From Merluccius polli (Eukaryota > Chordata > Actinopteri > Gadiformes > Merlucciidae), in assembly GCA_030340625.1 (NCBI GenBank), contig JAOPHQ010004838.1, forward strand, positions 398,501 through 462,500: DNA of 64,000 nucleotides, given 5' to 3'. Made by a program: the position numbers and the translations under genes. A model generated the notes under the pieces. That model saw nothing but the letters and a program-made list of their open reading frames with translations, did not search any database and was not told the origin of the DNA. The stretch's first letter is position 1. Every line of letters begins with the position of its first letter. Shown piece after piece: positions 24,251-34,672 of the stretch.

Positions 24251-24719
24251 CATAGACATATATACGTCGACGCCTCATGACGTGCTGGAACGTAACCCAG
24301 CGTCGCCGCCATATTGGTTGGGTCTCGTCACTCTAGTCTAGCATAGGAGTCAATGGGAGAGCAAGCTATGCCAGTATTTTGTGCAGCTTACGGCGCAGTA
24401 TTGACACCAGATCGCGTGGGATTACCTTTCACAAGTAAGATTGAATAATAATTCTTATTATTTAAAAAAAAATAAAAAATGATTAATTCGTCCTGTATCA
24501 TAAATAAATCTCTGCCGTTTGTAACAAACCAAACCGTGTGAAAATCCGGTAAAAATTCGGGGAGTTATGCTTATTATTGTAGTTGGGGATACGCCTTCCT
24601 CAGTAGAAATGAATGCACTGGGGGCGCACTGGGGACCCATCCAAGATGGCGGCCGCGCTGATACGTCAGCTCCAACAGGCAGCGTCAGTCTATGAGGCTT
24701 CTATGTATATATGTCTATG
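24251..24719 (+). mobile_element. P-like (THAP-type) non-autonomous element nested in the hAT element
   Basis: Seen: perfect 15-bp inverted ends CATAGACATATATAC (24251-24265 and 24705-24719), with further sharing of GCCTCAT just inside. The 8-bp flanks are CCCCCAAC and CCTCCAAC, one mismatch. Inside, an ATG at 24368 opens a THAP-like start. Known: P elements make 8-bp duplications and encode an N-terminal THAP zinc finger. Inferred: a shortened, inactive member of a P-like family that inserted into an existing hAT copy. Confidence 0.75.
24368..24434 (+). pseudogene. Degraded THAP-domain first-exon remnant
   Basis: The frame begins MPVFCAAYGAV and runs through RVGLPFTS to a GTAAGA donor-like site at 24435. 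THAP domains start M-P-x-x-C-x-A-Y-G-C and then have a G-(I/L)-x-F-H stretch. The first Cys and the AYG are kept, but the second zinc Cys is Ala and the His is missing. Only about 22 codons are present, so no DNA-binding fold is possible. Context: interior of the P-like element. Confidence 0.5.
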
Positions 24720-24805
24720 CCTCCAACCCCGTAATGAGCCGCCGGATCCACACCCCCTCTGCGTTCCGGTACCTCCCACTTTACAAATTAAGCACTGACT
24801 GTATG

Positions 24806-27621
24806 TATAAAATTGAGAACATACAGCTCAACGTTAGCCAATGGGTTTTTACTGATGACGTCGCTTTCTGTTTCTCCACCACTGGTTGTTCAAGAACAAA
24901 TCAGCTTCCAGCTGTTACAAACTATACGGTCTTTGTTAAACACTGCATGTTTTGAATTGTGGATGTGATTAGTTGTTAAGGCTTTCCCTTATTGTATTTT
25001 ATATCAAAGAATGCGCCATTCCTTCATCAAAAAGTTGTAGAGTAGCTGGAAAAGCATTATTTACCGTAACGTTGATCGTATAAAAAATGGTTCCCTCATT
25101 TTTCAAAATAAACATTTATGGCAGGTAATTCAATAGTCGCCCGCTTCTCTCAGGCACCTTCAAATAAAACTTCCCAAACTCCTGTTTTTAACATCAACAA
25201 AACATCAACTGACAAAAACATTTGAAACACAAAGACAGCCTTCTTGCTAGTATTGATCTAGTCACCTCAACTTTTCCAGTGAGCAAACCTCAAAAACAGT
25301 AATTTACCCTTTTTCTTAACGTTTAACATCTGGTAATTCCTCCTTTAATGTCTTCCCATTTGGGATAATGACATAAACTATCGACCTGAGCCATCCCGTC
25401 TTCACTTAGCCCAGTTCCCATACTAAGTCAAGCCATTTACCATGTGGAAAGCCATTTGCTTCCGTATAATTTTACGGCCCTACCTTTGTGTTCATCTGTT
25501 CATTTTATCTCTACCCACAAAAACATACCGTTACTTTATCAAAGAGACGTATCGACTCTGATATCAATTGCCAATGTCAAAGGCGTTGAATTGCAACTTT
25601 CTTGAAGGAACAGAATCACAGAGTCACAATGACAAAGTACAGATAGTAATATCTACATGCCAATGAGTGTTGCTACGTATGCCCCTTCTAGTGAAACATC
25701 CTTAATACATCATCTACTTAATACATCAATTACTGCTATCTAAGTAATTGCAACTACCCACAACCGAGTCATGATTAATGTTTGGACTGTGGTGCTGGGA
25801 GTGAGAAAAAAAGGGGCCATATTGTTTATTCAGGTAGATTGTTAATTAGCCAAGGATGATTAGCTTCACCTGAAGGTCATACATAACCGTATGAGACGCT
25901 AAAGGTAGCCTGGGCCTAATGAGCAAAGCAATTGAAAAACACTGTCGCTTTTCTCATTTTATGTTGTGCTTGGAGAACTATCTTTTGTTCTCACTGATTT
26001 GATTTATCCTTGATGTGCCACAGATTGTTTTAATTATACCACTTCATTTAGATAAGCAGTATACCACAGCGGAGTGCATCGTCGGCCAAAGAAATACACC
26101 CCCACTCCTCCCCTCCTTCCTCCCCTTTCCTCTCTTTTCAATATTCTGGGACACGCTTGTATAATTTTCTTGCTCTTGACATTATGAAGAAACACTGTGC
26201 CGCCAAAGCGATTTTTGTTCAGCCCTGACCACAGATACACGGCGCCCGACTGTGGCACGGCGGCGGTGGCGGCGGTGGCGGCGGCGGCGGCGGGCGCAGC
26301 ACACCCAAGCAATCGCAGAATAAAGTGATGTGCCAATAACACAGCTGCAGTTCCCTACCACTACATCCACCTTGGGGAGGAGGATAAACCTATCAAGTGT
26401 GGGGGTCGAACGGGGGAGGGGGGGGGCGCGTCTCGGAGCGGATGCTAAAGTAGCCGCCACGCCAGACGGCGTCTGCCACGCATCAGGGCCAGCGTTTTTT
26501 CCATCACCGCAGGAAGTCTCAATCTCTTCATCTCTGTCTGTAATGTTAGACCAAGACTGAATGTCATCGTCGATGCGCGTTGTGCATTTTCGCTTTAAAT
26601 GAACACCTTTTGTTGTTTGTTTGTTTGCCATCTACATAATATGGATACGTTCTCCTGGAAAATGCGTGCTTCAAAAGCTTGACGTGGAAGCATTAGCATG
26701 TCTTTGTCCTTCCTTAGATTTCTTTCTTCTATGTGTTGTGCTACAGAATACAAAGTGCCCCCATTTTTCTGGCGTATATCTGGAAATAGGCTACTGGTTA
26801 GTCGTTGTCTGTGTTCTGGACCTACAGTAATGGACATATGGAAATAGCCAACCGACGAGACAAAGCTAGCTTTGCAGGCTAAGCCTATCCAGAATAATGT
26901 GTTTGTAATTTGGTTCATGGTAATTTTGCCCCGGGTCCCAGCTGACAGATTAAAATTGTGCCCCTTCATCACAAGGCATTTGTACAGCCCAGTGGGCCCA
27001 TAGGAACCAGCGAGCAGCAATCACTCCCTGCCGCACAGCTCTGAGATGGAGATGACAAAAAGAGTTAGTTCCTAATGTTTCCGACGGAGCCAGTAAACAT
27101 GCTTTCAGTCTACTGCTTTTCAGAAATGCCTTCCTCCCCCCTACAGCCATCACTCATCACCCAACCCTCTTTTGCAGTTTACCCCGTACTTTTTAAAAGA
27201 TTTAACCATCCCAGGCATAAAAATCAAACGGCAGAAAGGGGGCTCTCCTGGTAGTGAATACAAATCTATGACCCTACAGTAAGAAGGCTAAAACGGAGAG
27301 GGTCGGAGAGGAACAAGGTGGTTCATCTCTGCCTCTCCTGGCAGGTTTTGCTTGTATTTGTTTTGAATAGCATTGTTGTTGTTGTTGCAAAGAGAGTCGT
27401 AACATTAACTAGAAAATTCCCTCGGGGGAAATTTTGAAAGTGCCACGGGGGCTACTGCCCGAGTGTGTACATTATGTAATATGTAGTAACATTATGATAT
27501 TATATACAAGGAGCACACCTACAACAAACGTTCCTTTTTGAAGTATTTTTGTAGTACACACACACACACACACACCAACATGAATCAAGTCAAGTAATGA
27601 AGATACAGTACAGTTTTATGG
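24806..27621. other. Intron, no gene; CGG trinucleotide run
   Basis: Ordinary intron with a (CGG/GGT)n tract at about 26259-26300 in a GC-rich patch to 26480. The minus-strand frames there are Ala- or Arg-rich products of the repeat. A short CA tract lies near 27557. Confidence 0.55.
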
Positions 27622-27877
27622 AGGACTAAAAGTGCCAAAAATAAATAAATACACCATTAAATAATGACTTAAATGTGCCATTAATTAATTAAAATTGGAA
27701 TTACATACTTAAATGTGTCATTAATTCATTAAAATACCGATTAATTGTATTTTAATAACTCTGGGGTCCAGGACTAAAAGTGCCAAAAATAAATAAATAC
27801 ACCATTAAATAATGACTTAAATGTGTCATTAATTCATTAAAATACCGATTAATTGTATTTTAATAACTCTGGGGTCC
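27622..27877. repeat. Two-unit tandem repeat, AT-rich
   Basis: Both units start AGGACTAAAAGTGCC, continue AAAAATAAATAAATACACC and end ATAACTCTGGGGTCC. Unit 1 is 27622-27769 (148 bp) and unit 2 is 27770-27877 (108 bp). Unit 1 has an extra internal TTAATTAA-rich segment that partly repeats itself. Confidence 0.85.
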
Positions 27878-28056
27878 GGACTCAGAGTTCCGGGGGCACT
27901 GGCCGCCGCTGCCCCCCCCCCCCTTCAACCGCCACTGATTGGAGCGGTAAAGAGCGCATTATCCGTCGCGTAGCAAGCCATGGCAATGGGAAAGGAGTAC
28001 CCACACAAGAAGGATTAAATGACAAAATGTATATATGACTAATAAGACCCAATCAA

Positions 28057-29505
28057 TTTGATAAATACAGCGTGTCCTCCCGTGTTTCAGCCGGGTCGAC
28101 ATACAGCGGGGCTATTGGAAGAAAAAAAAAAACGCGTGTGTGCGTGTGTGCGGCGGTTTTTAACACAACTGTGGACCTGTACCGTATTTGCTGAATGGTG
28201 TAAAAGTGTATAAACCAATGGTCCATTTGACATTCAAAACGTAGTGTGAATGTACCCTAAGCACGGCGACCAAGCTTTCATAAATACAGCGTGTCCTCCC
28301 GTGTTTCAGCCGAGTCATATACTGCGCGGACATTGGAAAAAACGCGTGTGTGTGTGCGTGTGTGCGGCGGGTTTTAACACATCACTGTGGACCTGTAGCA
28401 TATTTGCTGACTGGTGTAAAAGTGTATAAACCAATGGTCCATTTGAGATTCAAAACGTAGTAATTGTAACACTCCAGTGGGGACTAGTGTAAATGGGATT
28501 TGTTTACGGAGTTGCCATGGTGATTGGCGATGTGTGTGTGGTTCCGGTGAGGAGGTAATGTTGTTCTAGCGAGGAGTGATTATGCGCCATTAAACGGAGA
28601 GTTTCAGTCTCATCCAAAGAGTATTACTTCTCATTGTGTGTTCTTAAGAAAGCCCTAAGCCTAAGCACGGCGACCAAGCTTTGATAAAACAGCGCGTCCT
28701 CCCGTGTTTCAGTTGAGTCCATATACTGCGGTAGCCTAGTCCTAACTAGACCTTGGTACTCATTTCATTCATACTAAAGGTAATGCTGTAGAGACAAACG
28801 ATGTCTCACTTGAAGGCGGGTGCTGTTGAAGTTTAAAACCTATTGGCTCTGCCCAGTGCCACTCTGGATCTGCCTTAACCAATCGCTAACGTTTGGTCGT
28901 GACGTATTTCATGTGCCAGAAACCACGTTGCGCGCAGTATACAAACGGCAGATGCAGTGAGCATTAGCATTAGCCTGGTTCCGCCCGCCTCCGTAGGCCT
29001 ACTTACGCTCAATAACTGAAATTCGCGCACGACCTCTACGTCACTGTTCTCAGGCCGCGCCTCCTGTTCGCTGATTGGACCGCAGATTTTGGGGAAAAGA
29101 AATCGTTCTAACATAGTAGCATCGCCAGACCTAGTACTGAAGTGAAATGAAATTTGAGCGGAAGTACGTAGGTGGGCGGAGCCAGGCTAATACTGCGGGG
29201 CTATTGGAAAAAAACGCGTGTGTGCGTGTGTACGGCGGGTTTTAACACACCACGGTGGACCTGTACCGTATTTGCTGACTGGTGTAAAAGTGTATAAACA
29301 AATCATCCATTTGAGATACAAAACCTAGTGGTGTGGCTATAGCCTAAGCACGGCGACCAAGCTTTGATAAATATAGCGTGTCCTCCCGTGTTTCAGCGGG
29401 GTCGATATACAGCGGGGCTATTGGAAAAAAACAAAAAAACGCGTATGTGCGCGCGCGTGGGTTTTAAGACACCACCGTGGACCTGTATTTGAGATTCAAA
29501 ACGGC
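28057..29505. repeat. Four-unit tandem array with interrupting insertions
   Basis: Units begin near 28057, 28261, 28665 and 29348. They share GCACGGCGACCAAGCTTT, TCCTCCCGTGTTTCAG, GGGCTATTGGAAAA, ACGCGTGTGTG and GGACCTGTA. The basic unit is about 205-215 bp. Unit 2 carries about 200 extra bp (about 28460-28660). Unit 3 is split by a transposon at 28732-29189. Unit 4 is truncated on the right. The array is CpG-richer than its surroundings and has no open frame. Confidence 0.85.
28732..29189. mobile_element. TAGCCT-ended TIR element with 9-bp duplication (member 1)
   Basis: Seen: left end TAGCCTAGTCC and right end, inverted, TAGCCTGGCTCC. The exact 9-bp duplication ATACTGCGG lies at 28723-28731 and 29190-29198. 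Unit 2 of the surrounding array has the same sequence uninterrupted apart from one base (ATACTGCGCGG), giving an empty site. Inside, ACCAATC-G---AAC with GTGACGTA occurs at 28877-28906 and inverted at 29037-29078, and a second TAGCCTGG tip lies at 28971. No transposase is present. Known: 9-bp duplications are typical of Mutator-like elements; that assignment is inference. Confidence 0.8.
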
Positions 29506-30493
29506 GAATCTTACCAGAAGCAGTTCCCGTGTCCCGCCGCCATCTCTTTCCCGTGTACCGCGGCCATCATAAAGCAATGTTTTCCTGTGTACCGTGATCA
29601 ACGCGGAAGAGCAGATCGGCGGTGACCAATAGGAGTCCTCTTGTATCCGCCGTCCAATCAGACGACGGATATCTGTAGAGTTTGCCTGACAACAGCCTCT
29701 CGCCAGTTGAACTGACTAACCAACCGTAATTAGATCATGCGCGCACACCTGCGCGCGATAGCCCCCAGGCTGAGGCTGAAAGAAACGTTGAGAAAAATAG
29801 CGCTTTTCTGCCTCTGCACTGGTCTCACATTTGGGCTTATTCTGACAAAACGGTAGCACGTATCAGAAAAAAAACGAGACCATCATCACTGTAAGGACTT
29901 CCTGAACGATTTGGTGTTTCTACAGTGTTTCTACAGTAAATATTGTGGACACACTTGCAAGTTTAAAACAGGAGTCCGTTCTGCTTCTCTCTGAAAATAT
30001 TTGTATTGGAGTTAATGAGGAGAAGAGACAGACTGGCCGCACTTAGAGGCTACTAATTCAAAATCTGTAAGTCTCTCTGATTATTTGTGAGAGACAGAAC
30101 AAGTATGTCTACAAATTTGGAAAAAATCATTTGTGTAAAATGTAAATTGTGGCCAGGAGCAGCGTGGAAAGAGAACAAATCTGGATTTATTTTGAGCTCT
30201 CTCCCACTCTAACTGCACTCTGACAGGAACATTCCTCGCAATACACACCCATTATAATCTCATAATTTCTCCCAAAATGATCATGGTCATTGATCAGTGA
30301 TTGATTAAAAACTATATGACCTATCAAAACGTGGAATAATACACCAAATACACAAGACTTGTGTCTACTGTTTAAAGGTTAAATTGAGTTTCTAGGTGAA
30401 AGTATGCCGGAGCAGCAGACAGCAGTAGGCAGTACAAAAAGTCTTCGTTTTTTTACCTCCTCCCATTCATTCTCTATGGGAAATTTTCTGCTG

Positions 30494-30519
30494 TTTTTCG
30501 CGACTTACGTCGCGAAAAA
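30494..30519. repeat. Perfect 11-bp inverted repeat with CpG-rich arms
   Basis: TTTTTCGCGAC (30494-30504) and its complement (30509-30519) flank a TTAC loop. It lies inside the CpG-rich dispersed repeat. Confidence 0.85.
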
Positions 30520-33500
30520 TTCGTATTATTTTAAGAAATTGAATAGCACACCGATCCCGAAGAAGACGCACATTTTGATATATCATTTGTCCTACTAGTA
30601 GCGAATCGAAAATGTGTCCGGAAGAGGAATAATAAGAAAAAATCCACAGTATAACAATAGTGCTCGGGGCAGAGTCCCTTCAGCTTTAGCTGTAGGGGCC
30701 AGTGCTCGGTGCGATGGCCCCATGGCACTAATAAGAATCTGCATACACTCCATAGATGCATCTTTGTGGTGAGATTATACAGTAATTATGTATTGACATG
30801 CTGTGTTGCGTCATTGGCTGGGGCTTCGCTACTGTCAGAGGTAGTAGTAGATTATTCTGGAGAACAGATCCCTCCATTAGCCACAGTGTTATTGAAGACC
30901 TACAAGTAGGGGCTCAAGTCACGTTGTGTCAGCGCATTAGAGGAAGTACAAAGCTATGGGGCCTCCAAGCAGATCTCCCCAGGGTGCTCTGAAAGCAAGC
31001 GCTGCAGCGCCCAGAGGGTGCGGCCGCAGGCATCTTCAGCACAAGATGCTGCTTTGTGGCATCTGTATCTCATCTTAACCCCCCCCCCCCCACACACACA
31101 CACACACACACACACACTACCACCACCCAGACCCCTGTGTCTATGTGAAACATAGCCATAATCACTGCTCCACATAGACACAAACAAGCACCCCCCCCCC
31201 CATGCGCTCAAACTCACATTCGGTTTATTAAGTTATTCCGTGCAGCAGTAGGCGTTGAGCATTAAGACATTGAGACATTAAGGCATTAGTGGGAATTTGT
31301 AAATGTTTCTGTTGCCATAATTGCCTGCTGTAGCAAATGGATTTCTAGATCAAAATAATGTTGTCCATGTTGAAGAGTGCAATGCGGCAAGTAAAATGTT
31401 GAAACATACAAACAATAAAGATTAGGATTAAATTGTATTCCACTGCAAATGTATTTAATAGCATGCCAAATATTACAAAGAGGTCACTTAAAAACATTTG
31501 AAACTATTGCAGGCAAATAAAGACCATACCTGTTTTTTTTTCAAACTCAACCCCCTCAAGATACAACGGGTCAGCAAGAGAAAATCTTAAAGACTAAAAT
31601 GATTTGAAGAATGATGGACAAAAAGTATTATCACCTCATATTACCACAGAGACACAAAACGGCCTGTCAAGTAAGGTACAAAAAATAGAAGTAAATTTAA
31701 AAATCTCCCACTCAGACCAACAGCATCAAATTGAAGTTTCTCCCCAGAGGCCATGCGACAAAGCAGATGCCATGACAACGTGAGCGAAGAGGCATTTACA
31801 CTTTCTCTTTCTTTCCGTTTTTTCCTTCATTTTTCTCTCTGCTGAGTTTTGTTACATAAAGTTTGATTGAGGTTGTTTTGCTGTGGAAATAGAGAGAGAG
31901 ACAGAGAGAGAGAGACCTGGGGTGCAGGCAGGCAGGGAGGCTGCCACCATGGACCCCTTGGCACCACATCTTTCACTGTGTCCTTAGTTTATGTGGCGGC
32001 TGGCAAGGAGCACAGACTGTGTTGGCTTTAAAGAGAGACTCATTAGGACAGCGAGTATCATTGAAGTGAACATATAAAGTTGTTTCCTCACAAGTACAGT
32101 CAGGCCATTGGCCAATGGCGCACTTCAATGGGATGACTGCAGAAAGACAACGAAGGGTCTATTGAGATAAGCACTATATTACACATTCATGACTTGAGCG
32201 TATAACGCATATGTGTGTAATTACTGCAGCTGTAATCATTTGATAATGGCATGGTTATGAGTATGGTTTTAAAATTGAAGGAACTTGAACCTTTATCTAA
32301 TACATTTCAAAGGTGATTGTAATCTCATTTTAATATAGATATTATTATTAATATCAGAACAGAATTTAACATCAGAACGTCATTTTGAGGTATGAGGTTA
32401 AATAGCGATGCGTTTGAAATGTTGTTGGAAAGGTGTTTGATCTCATTGAAGACAAACAGCAACCACTTAAAAAAAAAGAAAAGATTTGCAGTAAATCCTT
32501 TAAGGATAAAACCAGTGTAGTTCTGTTGTTTTGTTGTTGCTGACATCCCAAATGAAAAGAACAAAGGCAAGTGCTATCACCTGTCGACCAAGCGAGAAAC
32601 GCCTCCACCGTTAAAGTAAAGCAAAAAAAACAAGGTAGTGTTACTTCCGTCTCCTTGTGGCATTAAAAGTTTTAGCAAGAAGAACGGCAGTCAAATCAAT
32701 CCACAGTCTTTTTCTCGAGCCTTTTTTAAATATTCAAGATATATTGGTGCTATTGTGCTATTAGATTAGCTGTCTGCACACTTATGCTGAATGGAAAGAA
32801 ATGGAATTGCGTCACAGAAAGGGATTTCATAAAACTGTTGAAATTGTTGCTGTGGTAACGGTTCTGGTGCATTTTCCAACTGTTTCACCTCTAGCTCGCT
32901 CCCATGCATGATATATTATTTGATCAGCTCCTAATCTATATAGGAGACTGACAGTAAAAGATACAGCCATCTCTTCTGGGATAATGGTCTTAAAATATTG
33001 GCCTATCGCTGGTGTCGTGATTTTTTTTAGAATTCAGCGCGCAAACACTTTGGCCATCACCTAGCCCCCTGGTGATAAAAGTAGCTGTCTATTTTCGGGG
33101 TAAATTTACTGGCCTCGGGAGTCCTCTGGCCATTGTCATGAATATGGAGTCTGTGCGCCAGGCTACTGCTGTACCCAAGGCATATTATGCAGTAAAGAAA
33201 GCTAATGGACCATTAGCCCAAGGAGGGAGCGTAATAAGCGCGGTAACTGCAACTTAATACAGCCCATATCAGTGTCCTTCTTTGCAAATTCGATAGCTTT
33301 CTGTATGGTTTGTACAGACTTGATTGATGACTCATTAGATTTTTTATTTTTTTTAAGGGAACCACATGCAGCCCGACAAGTACACAAGGCTATCTCCCTC
33401 GGCGAGGCTATCTCTCTTTAAACTGATAAGGGCTCTGTCTGTCTGTCTGCCAAGTGCACAAGGAAAAAAATCGAAATATGTTTGCGCATACATGTTTTTT

Positions 33501-34605
33501 TATAGGCTATTTCAACAGCATTATATTTGTTTGTTGCTAACACAAGGCCAGGGTGTAGCGAGAGTGAACATTGGCCGCAAATTATTCGGTAGTACATTTT
33601 TTTGGATTATAACTATTCTTGACAATTGTCCTTGATACCATGTAGCAAAATATAACCATAGCCATTAAATGAATGTGTGCGCATGGGAGAGGGTTATTAA
33701 AAAAACATAAGCATATATTGTTTGTAAAACCTTTTGTGCATTCATACAGAACTGTATGTTTGAACAAATGAAAAAAAAAAAGATCAGAAATACACAGAGC
33801 CAAGAAAGCACAGCAAACATGTTCATATTTCAGACATGCCTGAACCATATGGGAAATGGATTGCCTCAATCAAAAAAAGATTTATATGTTTGCCTTAAGA
33901 CTTGCTCTTGCTCTGCCACTTGAGCATATGCTTAAGATTTTTTTCTTTGCTGCAATTCACACACGCATTTGCCTACATTGTACTCTCTTTTCTTTAATTC
34001 AATGTACTTGTGGTTGAATTCAGTTGGCAGGTCTGTGATATATTAAATATATTATATCTTATTTGACAGAGTGTACCCACAACATGCATGTGGGGAGGAT
34101 TTGTACCCTCAAGTCCCTCATGGTTTATTTCCTGTCATGAATACATAAATACTATCTCATGTTTGGTGCCATATTGCTCTTCTCGTCCTTCATTGCAAAT
34201 TCACTGTAAATATATAGATATATCATCGGCAGTTCCCTTTAGCTTTTAGATCGTAGTCACATCTAGTAAGCCTCAGCCTGTCGTCACAAATGAAATAGTT
34301 CAAACTTCAGGATTAGGGGTCAAAGCAGTGTCCTTCTCTGACAACTCAATTTCAAGGAGGCCAACTATATTGGTAATATTTATACAGGAGGGAGGTGTGC
34401 CGTGAGAATGTGAAGTAGGTTAAATGTTCTGCCTATTGGCCAGAGGGTAAATTCCCTGCTTCCAAGAGGCAGAGTGGGGTGAAGGGGGCAGAGGGAGAGA
34501 GGCAGGCACCACAGCAGGCGCTAAGCCCCCCTGCTGTGGTGAAACACAGCCCCTGGAACATGTCCAGCCCTGCCTCCACACGACACCGCGTCACCTTCCG
34601 ACGTG

Positions 34606-34606
<1 letters not shown>

Positions 34607-34648
<42 letters not shown>

Positions 34649-34672
34649 CACACACGCACACACACACACACA
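34607..34672. repeat. (CA)n microsatellite
   Basis: CA units with two CG interruptions. Confidence 0.97.

Larger units (their letters stand above)
24006..24797. mobile_element. Non-autonomous hAT-type element hosting a nested element
   Basis: Seen: ends CAGGGCTTAATTTG (24006-24019) and, inverted, CAGTGCTTAATTTG (24784-24797), one mismatch in 14. Both sides carry the 8-bp duplication ACTGTATG (23998-24005 and 24798-24805). Known: CA-G starts and 8-bp duplications define the hAT superfamily. The left half has inverted GCCGGAAC/GTTCCGGC words, then long C-runs separated by three variants of GTTGACAATCA-GAA. No transposase is present. A second transposon sits inside at 24251-24719. Confidence 0.85.

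Noticed and set aside
26034..26631. Minus-strand Ala-rich and Arg-rich frames, considered as a signal-peptide exon
   Set aside because: They derive from a CGG repeat, the first starts at a non-ATG codon, and no phase-1 GT donor follows.
28057..29505. Regularly spaced repeats resembling a CRISPR array
   Set aside because: Units are about 200 bp, the genome is eukaryotic, and there are no short identical repeats with unique spacers or cas genes.
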